The translations under genes and the position numbers were made by a program. A stretch of DNA of 50,861 nt from an uncultured Kiritimatiellota bacterium (GTDB lineage: Bacteria > Verrucomicrobiota > Kiritimatiellia > RFP12 > UBA1067), in the NCBI GenBank assembly GCA_934675625.1, contig CAKURH010000013.1, positions 1-50,861 on the forward strand. The letters run 5' to 3'. Each line of letters opens with the position of its first letter. Position 1 is the stretch's first letter. The notes under the pieces were generated by a model that searched no databases, was not told where the DNA came from, and saw only the letters and a program-made list of their open reading frames with translations. Positions 1 through 7,682 of the stretch are shown here, one piece after another.

Positions 1-30
1 TCTTCCCTCTTCCCTCTTCCTTTTTCCTTT
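1..30. repeat. Pyrimidine-rich tract (TCTTCCC family)
   Basis: A run made of TCTTCCC/CTTTTTCC words sits at the window edge, inside the open frame of the first gene. Similar tracts occur at about 871-903 and, on the other strand, at 5778-5818. It looks like the end of a dispersed repeat rather than a coding constraint; the family boundaries cannot be set from this window. Confidence 0.4.
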
Positions 31-2350
31 GGGCCCCCATGTCGTGACGTCGCTCTGGGCGCACACGTGGGGCAAGGTGCGCCCGCAGCTGCGGAACGCC
101 TCGAACGAGATATTGGTCATTGGCGCTCCGATGTTTGCGCGGCACGACCAATCCTTCCTCTGGACGGCGGCGACCGCAAACGGCTCGGCCCTGCTGACGT
201 GGCAGAACTTCTTCTTGGGGAATCCCTACGAGAGACTATCCACGAATCTTCACGAATCAACACGAATTTCAATTCGTGAGAATTCGTGTCAATTCGTGGA
301 CCACCCGCCAGTCTCCGCACAGCTTGAACTTTTCCCAAACGGCGACTTTATCGCCCGTTCCAACAGCGTTGAGCGCGTCTACCGCCGCGTCAATCCCGAC
401 GACTGGGACGACGACGGCATCCCGAACGGCGCGGACGACGCGCCGCTCGTCCCGTCGGACACGCCCCAGTTCGGCCCGCACCAGACGCTGCCGGAGGGCG
501 CGAACGCGGACGCCTACTGCTGGGTCGATCTCGTCGTACGACAGGCCAACGCCCAGGTGACGTTCACGGGCGACGGCGCGTCGAACCTCGCCGATCCCTC
601 ATTCATCGCCGAGGCGGACGCGACGAACCGCGTCACGCTCCTCATCGGCAAGACCTACTGCGTGACGTGCCCGATGCCGTTCGAGGTCGCCGCCAAGTCG
701 AGCGACGACATCGAGGATTCGTGGGAGGAAGACGGGGCCGCATTGTGGCTCCATTGGCCAGTTCGGATCGAAGGAAAAAGTGCGAAGGACGAGGGAAGAC
801 GTGCTGAGAGGCAACGTCCTGACGTGGCGACAGAGATATCCGGCCTGCACAAGAGACTGGGCACATCCGCACTTCTTCCTTCTTCCCTCTTACTTCTTCC
901 TTCTCGCAGAGGACAGCCTCCCCGGACGTTCACCATGCAAGTCATGCCCTCTGGCCTTGGCGGGGCGTTCACGTGGACGAACGTCTGCTGTCGCGTCTCG
1001 GGAAGCGGCTACACGTTCTCGATCACGTGCGGCGACAGCTGCTCCTGCGGTGGCTGCAGCGCGACGGGCTATCTCGAATACGAGGGCTACCGGCTTCCGG
1101 CCTACGGCGGCTCCTGCGGCTGCAGCGGTAGCGTCGACAACCCCGGCGACGACCAAGACCCCGACAAGGACCCGCCCCTGCCGGGCGCGTCGGCGACGTT
1201 CTCGAAGCGTGTCGTCTTCTTCGAGGACGAGTACGAGAACGCGCCGGGCGAGACCGTCCCGTGGCGGTCGACCGAGACGGAGCTCGACTGCTGGGCCTAC
1301 GGCGGCACGCGCGGCGGACACGTCCGCATCGAGATCCGGGGCGCGGACGGCCTCGTGCAATACGGCGGGCGCCCCCTGCCGTTCGAGCAGGACTTGGAGC
1401 CGGGCGAGGAGGTCGCGTTCAAGAACACCTACCGAGCCGTCAGGCCGAGCGGCGGCGAGGACGACATCGTCGTCACGGCGACGTTCACGGAAAACGAGAC
1501 AGACTGGTCGCAGACAACCATCGACAAGACGACGGCGGTCAAGGTGTCTGTTCAGCCAAGGATCCATGCTCCTGAAAACGACAAAGATTTCCGACACAAA
1601 TTTGGCATTGGCGAAATCGTGGACTGCACATATCAACCCGCCGCATCTTCTGTTACTGCACTCAAAATTGGCAGAGGCACAATCATTGGGAAATCTGGCT
1701 CGTTTGAGTACAATTGCCCGCTTCAAACGGAATCAAATGGTTTTGGACTCACAGGGGGTGGTGCAGAATATATTCCCCATACATCTGTCGTGGAGCCTCA
1801 TGCGGTGCTTGCGGAAGATGTGTGGTATGATGTCAGGGATGTGACCGCTGGCCAGGCAGGGGGCCTCCTCTTGACGATGGGATTGTACGTGTTGCCATTG
1901 GATGTTTCGTTCTCAAGGATTCGGATTGAAGAAGTGCCAAACGTGGGTGGAAGCCACAGCGGCTATTTTGCCGACACTTTCTTCATGTCTGAATGGCTTC
2001 ACGGCGAAGATCAGGGGGCTGGCGATTGGCTTACGGTATTTGGAGATAATAGGTTTCTAAACGATGAAGCTGGCTTCAAGAGGGCGTTGCCTCAATTGGA
2101 TTCAACAGGCTTTGTCTCGACAATCGGAACTAATGGATGGTCTGTCGGAAACTTGACATGGGAGGTCCCTTGCGGTTGGGCCTCCCTTAGGGTCGAGGAA
2201 GGCGACGATCCCGTCGGCATTTTCGCGAAAGAAGCCCGGCAAGTCATGATAATTGACGCGCAGGGGAATGTCGAAGTCAAGAAACACGGCAATACCGTCC
2301 AACGAGAGATCGACGGCGGCATCATCCTCAACGGAGTACGGGTACAATGA
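2..2350 (+). CDS. Large secreted-type hypothetical protein, 5' end cut by the window
   Basis: The frame is open to the left edge; the first usable start in the window is a TTG at 29, so the true start is probably outside. About 775 residues are visible. I do not recognise a family. A DWDDDGIPNGADD stretch (about residues 125-137 from the TTG) is a thrombospondin-type-3-like Ca-binding DxDxDGxxN motif, common in exported proteins of PVC bacteria. A Cys-rich segment around residues 323-370 (CGDSCSCGGCS, GGSCGCSG) is followed by an Asp/Pro linker, then a domain rich in beta-type sequence. Two dispersed repeats lie inside the frame (240-300 and about 770-905) without breaking it. The 3' third, from about 1540, is visibly less GC-rich than the rest, as in proteins with exchangeable C-terminal domains. 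It overlaps the next gene by 4 nt (ATGA), suggesting co-expression with the lipoprotein. Confidence 0.7.
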   Translation, partial: LPSSLFLFPLGPHVVTSLWAHTWGKVRPQLRNASNEILVIGAPMFARHDQSFLWTAATANGSALLTWQNFFLGNPYERLSTNLHESTRISIRENSCQFVDHPPVSAQLELFPNGDFIARSNSVERVYRRVNPDDWDDDGIPNGADDAPLVPSDTPQFGPHQTLPEGANADAYCWVDLVVRQANAQVTFTGDGASNLADPSFIAEADATNRVTLLIGKTYCVTCPMPFEVAAKSSDDIEDSWEEDGAALWLHWPVRIEGKSAKDEGRRAERQRPDVATEISGLHKRLGTSALLPSSLLLLPSRRGQPPRTFTMQVMPSGLGGAFTWTNVCCRVSGSGYTFSITCGDSCSCGGCSATGYLEYEGYRLPAYGGSCGCSGSVDNPGDDQDPDKDPPLPGASATFSKRVVFFEDEYENAPGETVPWRSTETELDCWAYGGTRGGHVRIEIRGADGLVQYGGRPLPFEQDLEPGEEVAFKNTYRAVRPSGGEDDIVVTATFTENETDWSQTTIDKTTAVKVSVQPRIHAPENDKDFRHKFGIGEIVDCTYQPAASSVTALKIGRGTIIGKSGSFEYNCPLQTESNGFGLTGGGAEYIPHTSVVEPHAVLAEDVWYDVRDVTAGQAGGLLLTMGLYVLPLDVSFSRIRIEEVPNVGGSHSGYFADTFFMSEWLHGEDQGAGDWLTVFGDNRFLNDEAGFKRALPQLDSTGFVSTIGTNGWSVGNLTWEVPCGWASLRVEEGDDPVGIFAKEARQVMIIDAQGNVEVKKHGNTVQREIDGGIILNGVRVQ
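240..300. repeat. CACGAAT-type dispersed inverted repeat inside a gene
   Basis: Four CACGAAT words on the left face four ATTCGTG words on the right, and the outermost arms TCCACGAAT and ATTCGTGGA are perfect inverted copies. The unit is about 60 nt and in frame in the first gene, where it encodes a Ser/Thr/Asn/Glu-rich segment. Related CACGAAT repeats are, to my knowledge, spread in many environmental genomes, mostly between genes. Confidence 0.75.
770..905. repeat. Inverted-repeat-bounded insert with pyrimidine tail, in frame
   Basis: GAAGGAAAAAGTGCG (770-784) is matched, with one mismatch, by its reverse complement CGCACTTCTTCCTTC (868-882), followed by a TTCCTTCTTCCCTC tract to about 905. 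The insert lies in frame in the first gene and encodes a basic stretch with a poly-Leu/Ser run that looks foreign to the flanking protein. Its composition matches the other pyrimidine-rich tracts of the window. Confidence 0.5.
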
Positions 2351-3075
2351 AACGAATCTTGATAGCAACTCTCATTCTTTGCGGGCAATCGGGGTGCGAG
2401 AAGCGTCCACCAACACGAGAGGAGAACGCCATCGCGGCGGCGCGCGTCCTGATTGGAGCGTTGGCGACTAACGCATCCGTTCGCGCAATCATGGAGAGCG
2501 ATGAGGTGCGGGAGAAACTCAGGGACGTAAAGGAGAAAGCCAAACGGGACACATTGATAACAGAGTGGCGCGATGCGCTGAAGGACATTCCCGTTGAGGG
2601 GCTGCGTCCGTCCCATAGGTACGTGTCCGTTCGTGAGGCCTGCCATCTCCTTGTATGGAACTTGATTTGCGCAATGTGGGTTGACGAGCCTTCTTACGAA
2701 AAAGCATGGGAGGTGTATTTTGACGCCATCAACTGGATGGATTGTCAGATAGCCGCAATGAAACCTGCAAAGCCAGCATCGGATGGCACTTGGTCTTGGC
2801 GCGAAGAAAACGACAAGTGGGACGCCTACATAGGCTTGGTCGAATACCGCGAAAGCGTGATCGAGAATCTTGAAATCGACCAATTCGACAAGGGGCGCCA
2901 TCCAAACGATGTCGACAAGATGGGCACGATTCGGGCAAAGTTCGAGAAGCTGATCGGTCGTCCTGTCCGCAAGCGCGAAGACATCTCCCGCCTTGGCTTT
3001 TACGCGAAACAGGCGCGCGCACGTATACAGAAGGAACGGGACGCGGTGTTGAAGAAAGCGGCTTCGCGCGAGTGA
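2347..3075 (+). CDS. Lipoprotein of unknown function
   Basis: 242 residues. The start overlaps the upstream stop as ATGA. The N-terminus has a short basic part, a hydrophobic core and a lipobox ending GQSGC (Cys18), so the mature protein should be a lipoprotein facing the periplasm or outer membrane. The rest is soluble, helical-looking and rich in charged residues and Trp; no family recognised. Codon and base use are less GC-rich than in the housekeeping part of the window. It lies between a large exported-type protein and a Tle1-like phospholipase. Immunity proteins of Tle phospholipases are often periplasmic lipoproteins (known for T6SS Tli proteins), so an immunity role is conceivable, but only position supports it. 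Confidence 0.75.
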   Translation: MKRILIATLILCGQSGCEKRPPTREENAIAAARVLIGALATNASVRAIMESDEVREKLRDVKEKAKRDTLITEWRDALKDIPVEGLRPSHRYVSVREACHLLVWNLICAMWVDEPSYEKAWEVYFDAINWMDCQIAAMKPAKPASDGTWSWREENDKWDAYIGLVEYRESVIENLEIDQFDKGRHPNDVDKMGTIRAKFEKLIGRPVRKREDISRLGFYAKQARARIQKERDAVLKKAASRE

Positions 3076-3127
3076 GTCATTCCCTGTGTTGCGAAAAGGA
3101 ACTGCTGGAGGCATCAAAAGGGAGGAC

Positions 3128-3955
3128 ATGAATCTCGCGCTGTTCTTCGAGGGGACTGGGCAGGGCGTTCGCGGCAAGCGGACGAACGTGTCGCTCGTCT
3201 ACGAGGCGTGCATTGAAGACGGTGCGCAGAGGCGGCATCTTGAGGCGGGGCCGGGCGCGTATGTCGGCGCGCTTGTCCTCGGAAAGACGTCCGGCGTCGG
3301 TTGGCGCATGATCTTCGCCCGCGCGCGCCGGTGGTACGAGGCACAAGTCGCGGCGACACCTTCCGGCGCACCCCCGACGCGCATCTTCCTCTTCGGCTTC
3401 TCGCGTGGTGCGCTCCTCGCCCGCCACTTCGCCGCGTGGCTCGACAGGCTCGGCGTCGAGGTCGAATACCTCGGCCTCTGGGACACGGTGGACGCGACGC
3501 CGGGGCTCGCCGTCTCGGATGTCTGCCCGCCAAACGTGCGGTTCGCGCGCCATGCCGTCGCCGAACACGAGGCGCGGCGGTTCTACGCCTACGTGCCGCT
3601 TCGGGGCGGACAGGTCGAGGAAGAGCTCTTCCCCGGCGTCCACAGCGACGTCGGCGGTCTCTACGAGGACGACCACGCGCTCGCGGACGCGGCGCGCGCG
3701 TGGGTCGCCGCGCCGACGGTCGAACGCGGCCTCCGCTTTTGTCCGGGGACGGATTTCTCGGAGGCGCGCGTTCCTCCGACGGCCGTTCGGCACGACTCGC
3801 TCCGGCTCGTCTCGAACCTCTTCGGGCTTCTGCGTCCCGCGCGCCGCCTCTTCCCTGCGACGATGCGGAGGCACGTCGTCCCGGCGCGACGGCCGTCCAT
3901 TCCGACATGCTCGTCTGGAGCCCGGACGACACGCCCGAAGACGCGGGGCGCGTGA
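3128..3955 (+). CDS. Tle1-like (DUF2235) alpha/beta-hydrolase phospholipase, C-terminally truncated
   Basis: The DUF2235/Tle1 catalytic fold is clear: the N-terminus LALFFEGTG, the nucleophile elbow GFSRGA (Ser is the expected nucleophile), WDTVDATPG, and GVHSDVGG with the expected catalytic His. Members hydrolyse phospholipid esters and include T6SS effectors. I start at ATG 3128, because the family begins at this point and GGGAGG lies just upstream (short 2-nt spacer); a GTG at 3086 would add 14 residues. After about 3860 the family match stops and the frame runs on through unrelated low-complexity sequence to a stop at 3955, while another frame carries fragments of other genes. The last part of the domain is therefore probably lost; catalytic residues remain. 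Activity is uncertain. Confidence 0.7.
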   Translation: MNLALFFEGTGQGVRGKRTNVSLVYEACIEDGAQRRHLEAGPGAYVGALVLGKTSGVGWRMIFARARRWYEAQVAATPSGAPPTRIFLFGFSRGALLARHFAAWLDRLGVEVEYLGLWDTVDATPGLAVSDVCPPNVRFARHAVAEHEARRFYAYVPLRGGQVEEELFPGVHSDVGGLYEDDHALADAARAWVAAPTVERGLRFCPGTDFSEARVPPTAVRHDSLRLVSNLFGLLRPARRLFPATMRRHVVPARRPSIPTCSSGARTTRPKTRGA

Positions 3956-3981
3956 TCCTGAACGCGATCTTCGGCGTCCGC
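3889..3981 (+). pseudogene. Fragment resembling the C-terminal region of a GH36-type alpha-galactosidase
   Basis: In a different frame from the preceding hydrolase, about 31 residues begin AVHSDMLVWSPDDTPED and end NAIFGV. This resembles the HSDM-x-W-x-(D/E)D-x-(V/P)E segment that I know from GH36 alpha-galactosidases, where it is followed by ILFSVPQ-type sequence. Nothing before or after continues that family. The following 35-40 residues up to 4098 stay open but are not recognised. I read it as a gene remnant; the family call is tentative. Confidence 0.35.
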
Positions 3982-4098
3982 GACCCCGGCGAGATCCCGC
4001 TGGAGGCGAACGCGCTCTTCCCCGTCTTCAACGAGGACGCGGGCCGATACGAGAAGCCGGACTGCGCGGCGCTGGCTCTCGACCTGGAGGCATGCGGA

Positions 4099-4727
4099 AT
4101 GACGGCGGAATTCCGGGGGCGGGAGGGGCGCGACTTGTCGCGTCCGCTCAAGACGCCGCTGATGCTGGACGTCAAGCGCATGGCCGTCTGGGACGGGCTG
4201 GGGCTGCGCACGGCGTTCTTCGTGAAGGGCTGCCCGCTGAAGTGCGTCTGGTGCCACAACCCCGAGTCCATCGACCCGCAGCCGCAGGAGGCGCGCTTCC
4301 GGCATCTCTGCCGGCACTGCGCGCGCTGCACGCATGACGAGGCGACGTGCCCGACGCGGGCGTTCAAGGTCTACGGGAGGCCGTGGACGCTGGACGCGCT
4401 CGTCGCCAAGGCGCTGGAGGACAGGCCGTTCTACGACGCCTCCGGCGGCGGCGTCACGCTGTCGGGCGGCGAACCGCTGTTCTTCTGGGAATCCGGCGCA
4501 ACCTGGAGCGCCTCGTCGCGGCCGGTGCGAAGCTGGAGGTGCGGTGCCTCGCCGTGCCGGGCCTCACGGACGGCGAAGACCTCGCCGCGCGCCACCGCTA
4601 TCTCCGCTCGCTCGGAATCCCCGACAGCCAGGTCGTCGACCTCGCCTACCACGACTACTCGCGCCCGAAGCACCGCGCCCTCGGCATGCCGGACACCATG
4701 CCACCTCAGAGGGGCATCGCCCCGTGA
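4099..4727 (+). pseudogene. Glycyl-radical enzyme activating protein (PFL-AE type radical SAM), internally deleted and frameshifted
   Basis: The N-terminal half reads well from ATG 4099 (GGAGG 7-8 nt upstream): GLRTAFFVKGCPLKCVWC holds the CxxxCxxC radical-SAM cluster site, followed by a ferredoxin-like Cys cluster (CRHCARC...CP) and SGGGVTLSGGEP, the SAM-binding GGE motif. At about 4485-4500 the frame changes: the next recognisable sequence, in frame 3, is NLERLVAAGAKLEVRCL...VPGLTDGED...GRPK-type C-terminus to a stop at 4727. Roughly 90 central residues normally found between these points are absent. Total length is about 208 codons against about 290 for the family. This is a deletion pseudogene (or an assembly defect). 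Its end overlaps the convergent amidohydrolase by 22 nt. Confidence 0.75.
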
Positions 4728-5923
4728 CAATGGCGGACGCGCGCGTCGAAATCCGCGCGAATCCGCTCCACGTCAACGGTCGGGAATTTCCCGTGGTCGT
4801 AGAGGAGCCGTCCGTCCACGACCGTCTGCACGACATCCGAGGCGTGCATCGAATGGACGACGAGGTTCGGGAGATCCAGCGCCGGCCGCAGGTGGAGGCG
4901 ATTCAGGTCAATGACGCAGAAGTCAGCGGGCGCACCGACGGCGAGCCGGTTGCCGTACGTCGCCATCTCGATGACGTCCCACGGCGAGAGGACGGTCGGA
5001 TCTTTCGCGAGCCCCTTGTGGATGAGCGACGTCAGGTGCATCTCCTCGAACAGGTCGAGGTTGTCGTTCGACGCACAGCCGTCCGTGCCAAGCGCGACCT
5101 TGACGCCCAGTTCCAGTGCACGCGGAATGCGCGCAAAGCCCGAACCGAGCTTCATGTTGCTGGACGGATTGTGCACGAGCACGACATTCTTCTCCTTCAG
5201 GATGCGGAAATCGTCGTCCGTGCACCAAACGCCATGCGCAGCGAATCCGCCGCAGTCGAGAAGCCCCGTCGCCGCGAGATAGGCGACCGGCGTTCGTCCG
5301 TGGCGCGCGAGGCAGTCGCGGCGCTCCTTCTCCGTCTCGGAAACGTGGACGTGGACGGGACGCTTCAGCTCGCGGTTGTTCGCGTCCGCAAGCGCACGGC
5401 AGAACGGCTCGTCCGTCAGGTATTCGGAATGGATGCAGACATGCGCGCGCGGATGCGCCCGCGTAAAGGCGATACACTCTTCCAGACGTCCGGGCACGAA
5501 CGAAAGGCCCACGCGCGAGACGGACGCCTTAAGGCCGACGTCGTCGAACGCCGCCTCGCCCGCATCCGGAAAGTCGTACATGTCGATCACCTGCGTCGTG
5601 CCGCCCGCGAGCATCTCCAGCGCACCCCAACGAACGCCGGCGCGGATGTCGTCCGCCGTCATCTTCGCCTCGATCGGGAAGATCGCCTCCTCCAGCCACC
5701 GCTGCAACGGAAGCCCGCCGCCCACGCCGCGCACGAGCGTCATCGCCGTGTGCCCGTGGCAGTTGACGAGGCCGGGGAGGAGGAGATGGGAAAAAGGAAA
5801 CGGGGAAAAGGAAGAGACTGTCCGCACAAGGTCGATTTTCGAGATGCGGGAACCTTCCGTTTCAAGGTTGCCGAACCCGACCGTGCGGTTCGGCAGCAGC
5901 AACGCGACATTTTCGAATTTCAT
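4706..5923 (-). CDS. Amidohydrolase, 5-methylthioadenosine/S-adenosylhomocysteine deaminase-like (TrzN/MtaD family)
   Basis: 405 residues. Metal ligands of the amidohydrolase fold are visible: PGLVNCHGH (HxH), the His in HVHVSET, HGVW, and GTDGCASNDNLDLFEEM with the catalytic Asp. The family deaminates purine-type nucleosides or hydrolyses triazines. Two oddities: the segment just before PGLVNCHGH is encoded by a purine/pyrimidine repeat (5778-5818) and reads SFSPFPFSHLLL, where relatives have a short strand and turn; and between ATYGNR and LAVGAPADF the usual 10-15 residues are missing. Metal-site residues are intact, so it may be active. It is the last gene of the trp-birA-mnmA run, 2 nt after mnmA. 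Confidence 0.8.
   Translation of the reverse strand: MKFENVALLLPNRTVGFGNLETEGSRISKIDLVRTVSSFSPFPFSHLLLPGLVNCHGHTAMTLVRGVGGGLPLQRWLEEAIFPIEAKMTADDIRAGVRWGALEMLAGGTTQVIDMYDFPDAGEAAFDDVGLKASVSRVGLSFVPGRLEECIAFTRAHPRAHVCIHSEYLTDEPFCRALADANNRELKRPVHVHVSETEKERRDCLARHGRTPVAYLAATGLLDCGGFAAHGVWCTDDDFRILKEKNVVLVHNPSSNMKLGSGFARIPRALELGVKVALGTDGCASNDNLDLFEEMHLTSLIHKGLAKDPTVLSPWDVIEMATYGNRLAVGAPADFCVIDLNRLHLRPALDLPNLVVHSMHASDVVQTVVDGRLLYDHGKFPTVDVERIRADFDARVRHCHGAMPL
5778..5818. repeat. Purine-rich tract inside the amidohydrolase gene
   Basis: The plus strand reads GAGGAGATGGGAAAAAGG and continues with GGAAAAGGAAGAG words; on the coding (minus) strand it is a TTCC/TTTTTCC pyrimidine tract like those at 1-30 and 871-903. 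It is in frame and encodes a Ser/Phe/Pro/Leu-rich stretch before the metal-binding HxH. Likely a member of the same dispersed family. Confidence 0.4.
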
Positions 5924-5925
5924 GT

Positions 5926-6921
5926 TCAGCTCGCCCCCTTCAACGCCTCAACAGGCCGATTCGTTCCGACGATGATGCCGCCGCCGACGACCTCGTCTCC
6001 TCGGTAGAAGACGGCGGACTGTCCCGGCGCAAGGCCCGCGATGCCGTCCTTCAGGAGACGCGGCTCACCCGCGCTCCGCACCTTGACAGGCAACGACAGG
6101 TCGATTTCACCCACGCAGTCGCATAGTTCCAGATCATAGCGGACGGCCTCTTCCTTCGTGCCAACGAACACCACGTTTCGCGTAGCATCGAGTCCGATCA
6201 CGTAGTAGGGCGTTCCCCCGCCGATGCCAAGGCCCTTGCGCTTGCCGATCGTGTAGTTCCAGTAGCCGCTGTGCTGACCGAGAACCTTGCCGTCCGACGC
6301 GCGCACGATTTCGCCCGTGCGCGGCGCAGCATCGATAAGCGTCCGCACGTCACCGCCGCAGAAGTCCTGGCTGTCCGCACGGTCGGCCGCCGCAAAGCCG
6401 GCTTCGCGACCGATCGCGCGCACCTCCGGCTTCGTCCGCGCCCCCAAGGGAAAGATTGTCCGCGCGAGAATGTCCGGCGCGATGCGGTAGAGGAAGTAGG
6501 ACTGATCCTTCGACCGGTCGACCGCCCGCAGAAGCCGCATGCGACCGTCCGACCCCGGCTCAAGCCGCGCGTAGTGGCCCGTCGCGAAACGGTCGCAGCC
6601 CAGTGTCGCGAACGCCCAACGCGGCAGAAGCCCGAACTTCACGCGCTCGTTGCAGCGAATGCAGGGGTTCGGCGTCCGCCCGCCGCGATACTCGTCCGAC
6701 ACGTAGCGCAAGACGTCGCGCGCCCAGTCAGACGCGAGGTCGGCGACGGCGAACGGGATGCCGAGACGGCCAGCAACTTCGCGGGCGTCGGCCTGCGTCT
6801 TCGCCTCGTCCGCACGGCCGAGCGACATCGTGACGCCAATGACCTCATGCCCCTGCGCCTTCAGGAGAAGGGCCGAGACGGCGGAATCGACGCCGCCCGA
6901 AAGACCGACGGCAACCTTCAT
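5926..6921 (-). CDS. mnmA: tRNA-specific 2-thiouridylase MnmA
   Basis: 331 residues. The enzyme adds the 2-thio group to U34 of tRNA-Lys, -Glu and -Gln in the cytoplasm, using ATP and sulfur relayed from a persulfide carrier. Visible: the PP-loop GLSGGVDS at residues 6-13, the first catalytic Cys in NPCIRCN (Cys87), the ATGHYAR motif, the substrate-binding region SKDQSYFLY, the second catalytic Cys in SQDFCGG (Cys188), and the KRKGLGIGGG segment leading to the C-terminal beta-barrel. All key residues are present. Slightly shorter than the E. coli protein, within family range. ATG at 6921 overlaps the birA stop by 4 nt, so it is translated with the biotin ligase gene. Confidence 0.95.
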   Translation of the reverse strand: MKVAVGLSGGVDSAVSALLLKAQGHEVIGVTMSLGRADEAKTQADAREVAGRLGIPFAVADLASDWARDVLRYVSDEYRGGRTPNPCIRCNERVKFGLLPRWAFATLGCDRFATGHYARLEPGSDGRMRLLRAVDRSKDQSYFLYRIAPDILARTIFPLGARTKPEVRAIGREAGFAAADRADSQDFCGGDVRTLIDAAPRTGEIVRASDGKVLGQHSGYWNYTIGKRKGLGIGGGTPYYVIGLDATRNVVFVGTKEEAVRYDLELCDCVGEIDLSLPVKVRSAGEPRLLKDGIAGLAPGQSAVFYRGDEVVGGGIIVGTNRPVEALKGAS

Positions 6922-7682
6922 GCGACACCCCCGTTCAACCTCAAGTCTTCGGATTGCGAACCGCCGATTTCCTCCACATGCGCCTCGCCGGCATAGACGC
7001 GCGTCTCGCCGACCAGCAACGAACCATCGGGCTGAACGCCCCCGCAGACGCCGCGCACAGGCGCCGCATCATCGTCCGTCTGCCGCACCGCGAGGGTCTG
7101 TCCCCACAGGAAATCGACGGCGCGCAACGTCGGATAGACGGCGGCAAAGCCTCGGTCGCGCCATGTCTCGTACAGCCGTCCGAGCGCGTCCAGAACCGCC
7201 TCCCGCACCTTGGGGACAGACCCCGTGAAATTGGGGACAGACCCCAATGAAATTGCCTTTTCTGCCAGTTCCTGCGGGAAAACGCGCTGTTTCACGTTGA
7301 TTCCAATGCCCACGACAACCGTCTCACCATTGCGTTCACACAGAATCCCCGCGACCTTGCGCCCGCCGATGAGGACGTCATTTGGCCACTTGAGGGCGAC
7401 CTTCTGCGCCTCGGCGGCGGACAGCAAGCCGCCAATCGCCTGCACGACGGCCAGCCCGACGACGAGCGGCAGCGTCGCCACCGCCTCTGGGGACAGGCCC
7501 CCAACCGAGAGAACGGCACTCATCATGAGATTCGCCCCCGGCGGCGAGAGCCACTTGTGGTCGAGCCGTCCGCGCCCCGCCGTCTGGAAATCGGCCGTGT
7601 AGACATCGCCATGCGTCCCGGCGCGCGCGTCCAGATTCGTCGAAACCGTCTCGGCCTTGTGATGGAGTCGCCAACCGATCAT
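6918..7682 (-). CDS. birA: Biotin--[acetyl-CoA-carboxylase] ligase BirA, monofunctional
   Basis: 254 residues from ATG 7682, which overlaps the stop of the SDR gene as ATGA; longer upstream reading would run into that gene. Motifs: GRGRLDHKWLSPPGANL (biotinyl-AMP-binding loop), ALKWPNDVL with the active-site Lys, KVAGIL, and GIGINV. The N-terminal HTH of the E. coli repressor type is absent, so it should only biotinylate. Between AISL and VREAVLDAL the protein reads GSVPNFTGSVPK, encoded by two tandem copies of a GGGGACAGACCCC repeat (7210-7252); a related GGGGACAGGCCCCC word is at 7488-7503. The repeat falls in a loop between the catalytic domain and the C-terminal SH3-like domain, so activity is probably kept. 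Confidence 0.93.
   Translation of the reverse strand: MIGWRLHHKAETVSTNLDARAGTHGDVYTADFQTAGRGRLDHKWLSPPGANLMMSAVLSVGGLSPEAVATLPLVVGLAVVQAIGGLLSAAEAQKVALKWPNDVLIGGRKVAGILCERNGETVVVGIGINVKQRVFPQELAEKAISLGSVPNFTGSVPKVREAVLDALGRLYETWRDRGFAAVYPTLRAVDFLWGQTLAVRQTDDDAAPVRGVCGGVQPDGSLLVGETRVYAGEAHVEEIGGSQSEDLRLNGGVA
7210..7252. repeat. Tandem TTGGGGACAGACCCC dispersed repeat in birA
   Basis: Two units, 7210-7230 and 7231-7252, each start TTGGGGACAGACCCC and end with TGAAA. The GGGG-ACAGA-CCCC word is nearly self-complementary. Related words occur at 7488-7503, 28796-28826 (GGGGCCTGTCCCCC twice) and 40355-40374 (GGGACGGGCTTGTCCCGTCC). This short repeat is, from memory, widespread in other bacterial genomes, mainly between genes; here all copies are in frame inside genes. 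Confidence 0.75.
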
